Origin: Streptomyces sp. CT34
GTDB taxonomy: Bacteria; Actinomycetota; Actinomycetes; Streptomycetales; Streptomycetaceae
Assembly: GCF_000805335.1 (NCBI RefSeq)
Contig: NZ_KN708638.1
Location: 6,266,442 to 6,312,501, forward strand
Length of the DNA stretch: 46,060 nucleotides
Reading direction: 5' to 3'
In this document: in pieces, positions 36,884 to 44,358 of the stretch
How positions within the stretch are numbered: position 1 is the first letter of the stretch
Layout: every line of letters starts with the position of its first letter
Notes under the pieces: generated by a model
Seen by the model: only the letters and a program-made list of their open reading frames with translations
Databases searched by the model: none
Told to the model about the DNA's origin: nothing
Made by a program: the position numbers and the translations under genes

Positions 36884-38590
36884 CTACTTGCCCTGCGCCT
36901 GCTGCACCAGCTGCCGCGCCCGCAGCAGCGGCTGGCCCGGCGACGGCTCGGCGCGCGGGCCGCAGTACACCCGGTGCCCGGGGACCCTGCCGCGCACCAG
37001 ATACGCCTCGACGTAGGCGTTCACACAGGCGTTGCCGCCGAGCGCGATGCCGTGGGTGCCCGCCTTCCGCTCGGTGACCAGCGAGGAGCCCGGCAGCCGC
37101 CGCTGGAGCTCCAGCGCACCCGGGTACGGCGTGGCCGCGTCCCGCTCGGCCGCCAGCAGCAGCACCGGGGGCAGCGCGCCGGGCTCGGTCCGGATGTCGA
37201 GCGGGCGGCGCCGGCCGTGCAGCGTGTCGTCCAGGTCGGTCGCGGCGGCGTGCAGCGAGGCGTCCGCCAGCTCGCCGACGCCCAGTTCGCCCTGCGCCGC
37301 GCGGTCGGCCGTGCCGCGCAGCGCCTCGTCGACCCCCGCCCGTGCCGACTGCCCCCGCTCCGGCCAGAACGCGCAGGGCAGGTTCATCCAGACGTTGTCC
37401 CAGGTCTCGAACGGCGCGGTCCGGGCGATCTGGGTGTTGTCCCGGTCCCAGACGCGAAAGTCGTGCGGCCAGGCCGCGTCGTTGCACTCGACCGCCGTGT
37501 AGACCGCGTTGGAGTTCTCCTCGTCCTTGCCGTCGCCCGAGGGCATGGCCTGGGTGATCAGCTGCTTGGGGTCGCCGTGCAGATACTTCGACAGCGCGTA
37601 GGCGCGCATCGGCCAGAAGAGGTCGTTGTAGCCGGTCTTGAGGAACGCGGCCTGCAACTGCCCCGGCCCGATCTTGCCGTTGACCGGCTTCCGGCGCACC
37701 TGCTCGATGGCGGTGTCGTACGCGCGCTGGACGGACGCCTTGCTGCTGCCCAGGTGGTAGGTGTCGTTGTGCTTGGCGACCCAGCGCAGCCAGTCGTTCC
37801 AGCGGTGCTCGAAGGCGGCGCTCTGGTCGAGGTTGTTGCGGTACCAGATCTGCTGCGGCTGCGGATTGACGACGCTGTCGAAGATCATCCGGCGGACATG
37901 GCCCGGGAACAGCGTCGCGTAGACGGCCCCGAAGTACGTCCCGTAGGACGCGCCCATGAACGTCAGCTTCCGCTCGCCGAGCGCGGCCCGCAGCATGTCC
38001 AGGTCGCGGGCGTTGTTCACGGAGTTGTAGTAGGGCAGTTCGGCCCCGGCCCGCTGCGCGCAGCCGCGCGCATACGCCTTCGCCTCCGCCACCTTCTGGC
38101 GTTTGAAGGCGTCGCTGGGGTACTTCTGACTGTCCGTCGGCGCCTTGGCGAACTCCTTCGGGTCCTGGCAGGACAGCGGCGCCGAACGCCCCACCCCGCG
38201 CGGTGCGTAGCCGACGAAGTCATAGGAGCGGGCGATCCGCCGCCAGGTGGGCAGCGCGCCGTAGAGCGGGAACTGCATGCTGGACGCGCCGGGCCCGCCG
38301 GGGTTGAAGACCAGCGCGCCCTGCCGCGCGCCCGGCACGGTGGCCCGGGCCCGGCTGACGGTGAGCCGGATCTTCTTGCCGTTGGGGCGCGCGTAGTCGA
38401 GCGGCACGGCGAGGGTGCCGCATTCGACGCCGGCCGGCAGATGCTCCACGGCCGCACACCGGTGGAAGGTGATCGGGTGGACGGGGGCGGGCGGCGCGGC
38501 GGGGTCCCGGACCGCACCACCCGCCGGTGCGGTGGCGAGGGGGGTCAGGACCAGCGACCCGAGGGCGCCGTACAACGCAAGTGCTCTCAC
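36884..38590 (-). CDS. Secreted alpha/beta-hydrolase, tripeptidyl aminopeptidase family
   Basis: 568 residues from the GTG at 38590, preceded by GAAGGGA. A signal peptide (VRALALYGALGSLVLTPLA, cut after APAGGA or so) predicts secretion. The alpha/beta-hydrolase core has LVFNPGGPGASS (oxyanion region), the nucleophile Ser215 in GASYGTYFG, Asp484 in LAAERDAATP and His513 in AGTHGIALGG. A large lid lies between the core halves. The layout matches Streptomyces Tap/SlpD/SlpE peptidases, which remove tripeptides from the N-terminus of extracellular proteins. The paired cysteines (CAAVEHLPAGVEC, GNACVNAY) fit an exported protein. The specificity is inferred from the family. Confidence 0.9.
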   Translation of the reverse strand: MRALALYGALGSLVLTPLATAPAGGAVRDPAAPPAPVHPITFHRCAAVEHLPAGVECGTLAVPLDYARPNGKKIRLTVSRARATVPGARQGALVFNPGGPGASSMQFPLYGALPTWRRIARSYDFVGYAPRGVGRSAPLSCQDPKEFAKAPTDSQKYPSDAFKRQKVAEAKAYARGCAQRAGAELPYYNSVNNARDLDMLRAALGERKLTFMGASYGTYFGAVYATLFPGHVRRMIFDSVVNPQPQQIWYRNNLDQSAAFEHRWNDWLRWVAKHNDTYHLGSSKASVQRAYDTAIEQVRRKPVNGKIGPGQLQAAFLKTGYNDLFWPMRAYALSKYLHGDPKQLITQAMPSGDGKDEENSNAVYTAVECNDAAWPHDFRVWDRDNTQIARTAPFETWDNVWMNLPCAFWPERGQSARAGVDEALRGTADRAAQGELGVGELADASLHAAATDLDDTLHGRRRPLDIRTEPGALPPVLLLAAERDAATPYPGALELQRRLPGSSLVTERKAGTHGIALGGNACVNAYVEAYLVRGRVPGHRVYCGPRAEPSPGQPLLRARQLVQQAQGK

Positions 38591-39182
38591 GAGCCGTCCC
38601 TTCGTATGGTGCGTGGCGCGCGGTGCGGGGCGGGGCTCCCGGAGGGGCCGCTGCACTAGGCCGCACGGTGTGCATACAAAAGGGATAGTTGGGCCAGATG
38701 GTAACGAAGTAAAGCACCATGCTCCGGTGTCGGACGCTATACCCCGGAAGAGTGGAGCACCGTGCGCAAGGCCGGATCGCCGAACGCGGCGGGCACGGGG
38801 AAGGTTACCCCCGGAAGGATGGCGAGGCCGGCCGCAACCAGGCGCCGGCCGCCCTCCCGTAGGCCCGCCCGCGCCCGCGCCGCTTCGTTGGCCGGGGCGG
38901 CCCGTATGGCCGGTATGCGGCGCCGGCCCCGGGGCGCTGAGGTGCTGGCGGCGAGCATCGCCGCCAGCACAACGGGTTCGGGGCGGACCGGCCTGACAGC
39001 TGCGGCGCGCGGCCGTGGTGGGCGAGCGGGGGCAACCGGGCGCGGGCCTCTGGGCGGTCGCGCCTGGGTGGTCGTGCCTGGCGAAAGGCTCTACGTGGTA
39101 AATGGGCCTGCGTGGTGTATGGGCCTACGCGACCAACGGACCTGCGCGGCGAAGGCGTGGCGGGAGCTTGGCAGGGGCGTCC
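38591..39182. other. 592-base region without a supported gene; possible gene remnant
   Basis: Bases 38655-38745 are AT-richer and likely hold the peptidase promoter. The rest is GC-rich. A minus-strand frame of 77 codons (38737-38970) has an alanine-rich composition (ANEAARARAGLREGGRRLVA, GDPALRTVLHSSGV). It might be the ruin of a third gene of the DUF692 operon, because DUF692 genes in Streptomyces often stand near a TIGR04222-type membrane protein. I cannot support it as a gene. A degenerate 17-base tandem repeat lies at 39092-39159. Confidence 0.3.
39092..39159. repeat. Degenerate 17-base tandem repeat
   Basis: Three units are TACGTGGTAAATGGGCC, TGCGTGGTGTATGGGCC and TACGCGACCAACGGACC, and a weaker fourth begins TGCGCGGCGAAGG. 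They lie just beyond the 3' end of the minus-strand DUF692 partner gene. No function is apparent. Confidence 0.7.
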
Positions 39183-39974
39183 TCACTGCCGGTGCAGTGC
39201 GCGCCGCACGGCGCGCGCGAGCCGGGCCATCGGGCGCGCGGACGGCGGACGGGGGCCCGCGCGGTCGCGCCACCAGCGCGTCAACTGCTGCCGCGCGGCC
39301 GGGTCTTCGGGGCGGCCCTGGGCCAGCAGATACGCGGCGAAGTCCAGCGCGTCCTGGCGGTAGCCACCGCGCAGGGGCCGGTACCGGGCATAGCCGAGGA
39401 AGGCGGGACGGTAGGCGTCGCCGAGGATCTCCGGGAGTTCGGGGGCGACCTTGGCGACGACCGCGGCCCGCTTCGCGGTCAGTACCCGACTCTGCACCCG
39501 CAGCCGGCCGCGGTCGAAGCCCTCCGGCGCGGGCGTCCCCGCCACCAGTGCCGACAGCAGCGCGGTCTGCGCCAGCGCCAGCCGCTCCCGCGCCGCGTCC
39601 GTCGAGGGGGATGCGGACGCGGACGCCGGGCGCCGCTCGGCTCCGCCGGCACCGCACGACGGCTGCGGGCGGGGCGTATCCGGGGCTGGCGATGCAGGAG
39701 CCACCTCGTCGCCGCCCTGGGTGGCGCGGCAGGAGTCACTGGTGTTCACGGTGTTCCCCGTATTCCGGATTTCCTTGGGTTCCCTGGTTTCCCCGGTTTC
39801 CTTGGCTTCCCTGGATTCCCGGGTGTCCCGCTGGTTCCTCTCGTTCCTCTCCTCCCTCTCGTCCCTTTCCGGCCACTCGTTCGTTGGGGTGGTGCCTTCG
39901 CCGGCCCGTCCCGGAGGCTGGGCCTCCCGTACCGTGTCCTCGCTCCCCCGTACCGGCTCAAGCCGCCTGGGCAT
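39183..39974 (-). CDS. DUF692-partner protein (possible MbnC/TglI-type recognition protein)
   Basis: 263 residues. The ATG at 39974 overlaps the end of the DUF692 gene by 17 bases, with AAGGGGGG upstream, so translation is coupled. The N-terminal 70 residues or so are low-complexity, with a 3-residue pattern (RE/RN/KE/GE, as in TRESREAKETGETREPKE) encoded by 9-base DNA repeats. The folded part (about 110-263) is helical, including LALAQTALLSALVAGTPAPEG, EILGDAYRPAFLGYARY and YRQDALDFAAYLLAQGRPED. Its length and position fit the small partner proteins that present peptides to DUF692 enzymes. That role is inference; I do not recognise a named domain. Confidence 0.65.
   Translation of the reverse strand: MPRRLEPVRGSEDTVREAQPPGRAGEGTTPTNEWPERDEREERNERNQRDTRESREAKETGETREPKEIRNTGNTVNTSDSCRATQGGDEVAPASPAPDTPRPQPSCGAGGAERRPASASASPSTDAARERLALAQTALLSALVAGTPAPEGFDRGRLRVQSRVLTAKRAAVVAKVAPELPEILGDAYRPAFLGYARYRPLRGGYRQDALDFAAYLLAQGRPEDPAARQQLTRWWRDRAGPRPPSARPMARLARAVRRALHRQ
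39771..39870. repeat. 9-base minisatellite inside the DUF692-partner gene
   Basis: On the plus strand the units run TTCCTTGGG, TTCCCTGGT, TTCCCCGGT, TTCCTTGGC, TTCCCTGGA, TTCCCGGGT, then a 10-base unit and more divergent TTCCTCTCG-like units. It is a strongly strand-biased pyrimidine-rich tract within coding sequence, translated as a charged 3-residue repeat. Confidence 0.8.
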
Positions 39975-40803
39975 GACGGACGCCCCCCTTCACCACCGCG
40001 CGGATCGCGTCGAGTTCACCGGCCAGCTCGCCGCCCTCGGGGAAGTCGTCGTCGCGCTCCAGCAGCACACCGGGCGGGGCGATCCGGGCGCAGAGCTCGG
40101 CGAGCACGTCCAGCACCGGCTGGGTGACCGGGTGGGCGTGGCTGTCGTGCCACAACCCGTCGCGCTCGACGCCGCCCGCGACATGCACATACGCGATCGC
40201 CTCGACCGGAAGTCCGTCGAGCGCCACGGCCGGGTCCTCGCCCCGGTTGATGTGGTTCGTATGGAGGTTGGCGACGTCGATGAGCAGCCGTACGCCGGTC
40301 CGCTCGACCAGCTCGGACAGGAACTGGCCCTCGGTCATCTCCTCACCGGGCCAGTTGATGAGCGCGGCGATGTTCTCCAGCGCCAGCGGCACCGGGAGCG
40401 CGTCCTGGGCGATCCGGACGTTCTCGCAGAGCACAGCGAGCGCGTCGCGGGTGCGCGGTACGGGCAGCAGATGCCCGGCCTCCATGGCCGGGGACGCGGT
40501 CAGTGGACCGCCGGCCCGGACGAACGCGATGTGCTCGCTGACCAGCGGGGAGCCCAGGGCCGTGGCGCGTTCGGCGAGCGCGGCCAGCCGCCCGGCGTCC
40601 GGACGGTCGGCGCCGCCGAGGCCGAGCGAGACCCCGTGCGGTACGACGGTCGTGCCGCGCTCGCGCAACACCTGCAAGGCGGACGGCAGATGACCGGGGC
40701 AGACGTTCTCGGCCACCACCTCGACCCAGTCCACACCGGGCAGTGCGGCGATCTCCGCGGCGATCTCCGGCCGCCAGCCGATGCCCGTACCAAGCCGCTC
40801 CAT
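39958..40803 (-). CDS. DUF692-family multinuclear iron TIM-barrel enzyme
   Basis: 281 residues, MERLGTGIGWRPEIAAEIAA at the start. The DUF692 metal-site and barrel motifs are present: VEVVAENVCPG, VSEHIAF, GHLLPVPRT, ENIAAL, IDVANLHTNHIN, YVHVAGG, WHDSHAHPV and ERDDDFPEGG. Many His, Asp and Glu residues in them would bind two or three iron atoms. Known members (MbnB, TglH, ChrH) modify cysteines of ribosomal peptides. It leads a two-gene operon with the next gene. The native substrate is not apparent, as I find no Cys-rich short ORF beside it. The ribosome-binding site GGGGGAG is the end of a 9-base repeat tract. Confidence 0.9.
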   Translation of the reverse strand: MERLGTGIGWRPEIAAEIAALPGVDWVEVVAENVCPGHLPSALQVLRERGTTVVPHGVSLGLGGADRPDAGRLAALAERATALGSPLVSEHIAFVRAGGPLTASPAMEAGHLLPVPRTRDALAVLCENVRIAQDALPVPLALENIAALINWPGEEMTEGQFLSELVERTGVRLLIDVANLHTNHINRGEDPAVALDGLPVEAIAYVHVAGGVERDGLWHDSHAHPVTQPVLDVLAELCARIAPPGVLLERDDDFPEGGELAGELDAIRAVVKGGVRHAQAA

Positions 40804-40811
40804 CGCTCCCC

Positions 40812-40838
40812 CTCTTGCTCCTCTTGTTCCTCTTGTTC
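40812..40838. repeat. 9-base tandem repeat in the DUF692 ribosome-binding region
   Basis: CTCTTGCTC, CTCTTGTTC and CTCTTGTTC run in tandem, 9 to 35 bases upstream of the DUF692 start. As transcribed they read GAACAAGAG repeats leading into GGGGGAG. A further partial unit, CCCTTGTTC, lies beyond. Change in copy number could alter spacing or structure upstream of the start. Confidence 0.75.
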
Positions 40839-41041
40839 CGTGATCCCTTGTTCCGTGGTCGGGGTACTCATGACCTCGTCAAGGCGGGCTAATCATGCCT
40901 CCGCGCGCTTCAGAGCTCGATTTGAGCTTCGGAGTGGGCGTCGGCCGCCGGGTGGGGCGGTTGCCGGGTGGGTCGGTCGTCGGCTCGACGGGCGTCGACT
41001 GCTCAGCGGACCGGCGACAGCGGGGGGCCCTGAAGTGCCGG

Positions 41042-41149
41042 ATGGTCCGCTGCCTCGGGCCCGAGGCCCTGTCGACCGACGAGATGGCACGGATCGTCTC
41101 CGAGGTCCTCGACACCGAGATCAGCTACCGGCAGATTCCTGGCGCGGTG
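41042..41149 (+). pseudogene. Fragment of an NmrA-like NAD(P)-binding oxidoreductase
   Basis: The frame reads LGPEALSTDEMARIVSEVLD and then TEISYRQIPGAV. This is the segment of NmrA/atypical short-chain dehydrogenases usually written as TGPEALS.EMA.ILS.VLGR.I.Y..IP. Nothing before or after it continues the family, so only about 35 of some 280 residues remain. It marks the left border of the accessory island and points to past insertion or deletion there. Confidence 0.6.
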
Positions 41150-41404
41150 TCCGGTTCTGGCGGGCCCCGGCCCACGCACCGATCCGCAACGGAGGCATGT
41201 CCCCGCCATGTGGCGGAGGCGCTCTCGTCGGCCGCGATGAGCTGCGGTCTCCCCTCACTCCGTCGGGTGCCACCGGGTGCGCGGGGAGGCGCATCTGCTG
41301 ATGATGTCGACATGGGGCTTCCAACACGTACCGGACACGGGCCAGTGGGCGGAAGCCGTGATGCCGCGGGGCCTGAGGCGTTGGAGGGAACCGCCCCGTC
41401 GTCG
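41150..41404. other. Border region upstream of the ATP-grasp gene
   Basis: 255 bases between the NmrA fragment and the chosen ATP-grasp start. The sequence is slightly lower in G+C with more irregular codon bias than its neighbours. No clear ribosome-binding site or promoter precedes the GTG at 41405. A few words such as GAGAGG near 41440 could serve a later start. No gene is supported. Confidence 0.35.
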
Positions 41405-43708
41405 GTGCAGTGTGTTCGGCGAGCCGCCGAGTGTGAGAGGTCCCGTCCGCCAACGGTCGGCACGGTCTTCATCAGCGGTATGCACAGTGACACGAATCCG
41501 TCACCAGGCTTGGGCGTGGCCCGCTCCTTGCGTCTTGCCTGGCCCGGTCTCCGAATCGTCGGACTGGACTATTCGCCGGAGAGCTCGGGATTGCACTCGG
41601 ACGTCCTGGACGATCTGGTGTGTCTCCCGTCGTGGAGACGGGCGCATCTCGCGACCTGGGTAGAGCAGATGTGCCGCCTTCTGGAGCCCGACGACGCGCT
41701 CTTGATCCCCTGCCTGGACTTGGAAGTCCGGCTGCTCGCCGCGGAGTTGGGCTCCCATGACCGGATCCTGGCCCCGTCGAAGGCCGCACTGGACCTGGTG
41801 TGCAAGCCTCCTCTCGACGCCGCCGAACGGCTTGGCATCCAGGTTGCGGAGCATGAGACCGACACCAGCTGGCCTGCGATCGACCGGTTCGTCCGCCGAT
41901 CTCCTCATGGCGTATGGGTGAAGGGCCAGTACTACGACGCGCATCGGGCCTACACCGCCCGGGACGTGCTGGCCCTGGGCGACGACGTCGAGCAGGCGTG
42001 GGGCGGTGGATGGCATCTGGAGGCGCACGTGGCCGGCCAGGAATTCAGCATCGCGTTCTGCGCCCTGAACGGGCGGCTCCTCGACGCGGTTTTCGTGACG
42101 AAGGCATCGGTCACGCGCGAAGGCAAGACGTGGGCCGGCGAAGTCGCGGAAGTGGACGAACGGCTGCACGACCGCCTGGCGGATCTGGTCGCCGACGCCC
42201 AGTGGACCGGCGGTGGCGAGCTGGAACTCATCCGGAGCTGGCACGGCGAGCTCACACTCATGGAGATCAACCCACGCTTCCCCGCCTGGATCCACGGAGC
42301 TTCGGTGTGCGGCGCCAACCTGCCCGCCGCTCTGGCCGCGGGACGAGCCGCCAACCGTGACAGGCGGCTCGCACCGGGCTTCACCCGCGTGGTCCAGGAG
42401 ATCCCGGTCAACCCCACTTTGGGCATCACCCCATTCGGCTGGGTTGCCGACGGGCTGCCCCGCCCGCCGGACAAACACCCTTCAGGGATGAGTTCCCTGG
42501 GCCAACGACGCCTGCTCCCGCCCGAACGCCCCGCGGTGACCGAGGAGCCGATCCGGCCCCCTGTGGCGACAGCCGCACGGACGGGCGGATTCGAGAAACT
42601 GCTCGAACCTCCCGGGCGCGAGGCCACCCCGCGCAGACATCTCCTCCTCCCGCTGTTCGCCGAACAGTTCCAGGCACTGGAGCAGCAGGTCGAAGGGCTC
42701 GGCCGGGTACTTCTCGCACACAGCGTGAAGACGTGCCCGCAGCCGGACGTGCTGCGCGAGGCCGCACGGCTCGGCATGGTCGCCGAAGCGATCAGCCTGG
42801 CCGAGCTCGCAGCGGCCGACCGGCTCGGCCTGGCAGCCGAGCGGGCGATCCTCAACGGGCCGGCGAAGTGGTGGCCCGCCGCCGACCGCGTACGCTGCTG
42901 GGCCTTCTTCGCCGACTCCGTAGCCGAACTGCGCAGGCTTCGTGCGCTGTTGGACGACGGATTCCAGCTGGAAGCCGCCGTCGTGGGAATCCGCGCCGCC
43001 CCCGTCCACGTCGCCAGCCGCTTCGGCATTCCCCTGCACGAGCCGGAAGTCATGGTCGAGGCCGCCGAGTTGCTCGGTGCTCTCGCCCGCCGGCTCGGAG
43101 CCACGTGGGGGCTGCACTTCCACTACGCCCAGAGCGTCCTGGGCGCGGCGCGCTGGCAGCGCGAATGCGCGGCGGCGCTGAGTGCCGCCGATCCGCTGGC
43201 GGACCAACTCGGTCAGGCCCCGGCTGTGCTGGACGTCGGCGGCGGCTGGCACGTCGACGACATGCCGTATGTGCGCAGGTCGCTGGAGTACGTACGTGAG
43301 CACGGCCCGTCCGCCGCGCGCGAGGCGGATCCGCTGATGGTGCTGGAGCCGGGCAAGATCCTCACACAGCCGACGGCCGCTGTCGTGACCGAGGTCATGG
43401 TGCGCCGGGAGTCCCGCCGGAGCTGCGACATCGTCGTCGACGCGTCCGAGGGCGACATGCCCGAGGCGCCGCATCAGCCGCACCCTTTGGCGCGGTTCGA
43501 CGGATCCCGCTGGGTCCCGTTGTGCCCCGGTCGGGACAAGATCCTGGGCCGATCCTGTATGGAGCACGACGTGCTCGGACGCCGTCTCGACCTGGGCGAC
43601 GTCCGGGAAGGCGACCACCTCGCGTTCGGCATGTGCGGCGCGTACGACACCTCGATGGCCTACGACTTCGGGTGTGGGGGCGCGCCGCGGGAACTGGGGC
43701 AACCATGA
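41405..43708 (+). CDS. ATP-grasp ligase fused to PLP-dependent (fold III) amino-acid decarboxylase
   Basis: About 767 residues from the GTG at 41405. The ATG at 41480 would cut the first strand, TVFISG. Residues about 15-345 are an ATP-grasp ligase: pre-ATP-grasp GLGVARSLRLAWPGLRIVGLD, ATP-binding Lys173 in VWVKG, LEAHVAGQEFSIA and metal-binding LMEINPRF (287-291). A Pro-rich linker (about 355-405) follows. Residues about 410-760 are an ornithine/DAP-decarboxylase-like domain. They carry the PLP-lysine motif AHSVKTCPQP (Lys442), HFHYAQSV, the phosphate-binding LDVGGGWH (612-614), LEPGK, SCMEHD (Cys718, Asp722) and GAYDTSMAYD. Both halves look active. It probably activates a carboxylate for amide formation and decarboxylates an amino acid or conjugate. 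The pathway is unknown. Confidence 0.85.
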   Translation: MQCVRRAAECERSRPPTVGTVFISGMHSDTNPSPGLGVARSLRLAWPGLRIVGLDYSPESSGLHSDVLDDLVCLPSWRRAHLATWVEQMCRLLEPDDALLIPCLDLEVRLLAAELGSHDRILAPSKAALDLVCKPPLDAAERLGIQVAEHETDTSWPAIDRFVRRSPHGVWVKGQYYDAHRAYTARDVLALGDDVEQAWGGGWHLEAHVAGQEFSIAFCALNGRLLDAVFVTKASVTREGKTWAGEVAEVDERLHDRLADLVADAQWTGGGELELIRSWHGELTLMEINPRFPAWIHGASVCGANLPAALAAGRAANRDRRLAPGFTRVVQEIPVNPTLGITPFGWVADGLPRPPDKHPSGMSSLGQRRLLPPERPAVTEEPIRPPVATAARTGGFEKLLEPPGREATPRRHLLLPLFAEQFQALEQQVEGLGRVLLAHSVKTCPQPDVLREAARLGMVAEAISLAELAAADRLGLAAERAILNGPAKWWPAADRVRCWAFFADSVAELRRLRALLDDGFQLEAAVVGIRAAPVHVASRFGIPLHEPEVMVEAAELLGALARRLGATWGLHFHYAQSVLGAARWQRECAAALSAADPLADQLGQAPAVLDVGGGWHVDDMPYVRRSLEYVREHGPSAAREADPLMVLEPGKILTQPTAAVVTEVMVRRESRRSCDIVVDASEGDMPEAPHQPHPLARFDGSRWVPLCPGRDKILGRSCMEHDVLGRRLDLGDVREGDHLAFGMCGAYDTSMAYDFGCGGAPRELGQP

Positions 43709-44271
43709 CCGGCCTGGTCGCGGAGCTGAAGCGGTTCGACCTGATCGGCCTGTCCCGTGTGGCCAGTCATGGGACAGGGTGCTGCACGGCGGTCCGGCAC
43801 GGCGTGTTCGCCAGGCTCAGGCAGTACACGGATGTGGGAGGCGCGCTCGCCGCCGTCCCAGAGCTCATCCGATGGGGGCCCGTACAGTGGCCGGCGCACT
43901 GGTGCGACCTGCCGGACCAGGATGAACTCAGCGGCGACTGCGGGGTACATGCCGACGTGGCGGCAGTGGTACTCGCGCAGGAAGCCGTACCCCACTCGCG
44001 TGGCCGCGCGGTACTCCAGCCGGCGCCGCTGGCTCCCGCACACTGGCGAGCCAGTTGGCACGAGGCACAGGTCGTCGATGCCTGGATCGGCGGGGACGTC
44101 GTCTACCACGAGGTGCTCCGGGTTGGCGACAGCTGGTGGGACCCGAGCGAAGCCCGCTGGTTCACGGGGGCGGGGGCGCACCTGGGGAGCGGTCGAGTCC
44201 TCGCCGTCCGCGAGGAAGACGGGCCGTGGCACATCGCCCCTGACACATCGGCGACGCACGTCCTGCCGTGA
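43705..44271 (+). CDS. Transglutaminase/papain-like cysteine protein of unknown function
   Basis: 188 residues. The ATG overlaps the stop of the ATP-grasp fusion (ATGA), so the two are co-translated. A possible catalytic triad is visible in the order of transglutaminase-like folds: Cys79 in SGDCGVHADVA, His135 in VVYHEVLRV and Asp146 in SWWDPSEARW. It also has a cysteine pair (GTGCCTAV) and many Trp residues. No signal peptide or membrane segment is seen. It may form or hydrolyse an amide bond in the product of the fusion enzyme. This reading comes from motif spacing alone, and I do not recognise the family by name. Confidence 0.6.
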   Translation: MTGLVAELKRFDLIGLSRVASHGTGCCTAVRHGVFARLRQYTDVGGALAAVPELIRWGPVQWPAHWCDLPDQDELSGDCGVHADVAAVVLAQEAVPHSRGRAVLQPAPLAPAHWRASWHEAQVVDAWIGGDVVYHEVLRVGDSWWDPSEARWFTGAGAHLGSGRVLAVREEDGPWHIAPDTSATHVLP

Positions 44272-44358
44272 GGCCGAACCCGGTCGAGCGCCGCGAGGGG
44301 GGACGCTCCCACCCTCCGGGTGCACCAGCAGCGCACCCGGATCGTCTTGGAGGCGCCC

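Noticed and set aside
38737..38970. 77-codon minus-strand frame as a possible DUF692 peptide substrate
   Set aside because: It contains no cysteine, has no clear ribosome site, and shows no leader-core layout. At most it is a gene remnant.
38762..39100. Plus-strand frame beginning MRKAGSPNAAGTGKV with a fair ribosome site
   Set aside because: It continues as Arg/Pro/Ala low-complexity sequence across a tandem repeat and then runs antisense to the DUF692 partner gene. No codon-position bias supports it.
39771..39870. Tandem 9-base repeats considered as a CRISPR-like array
   Set aside because: There are no spacers between units, the period is 9 bases, and the tract is in-frame coding sequence.
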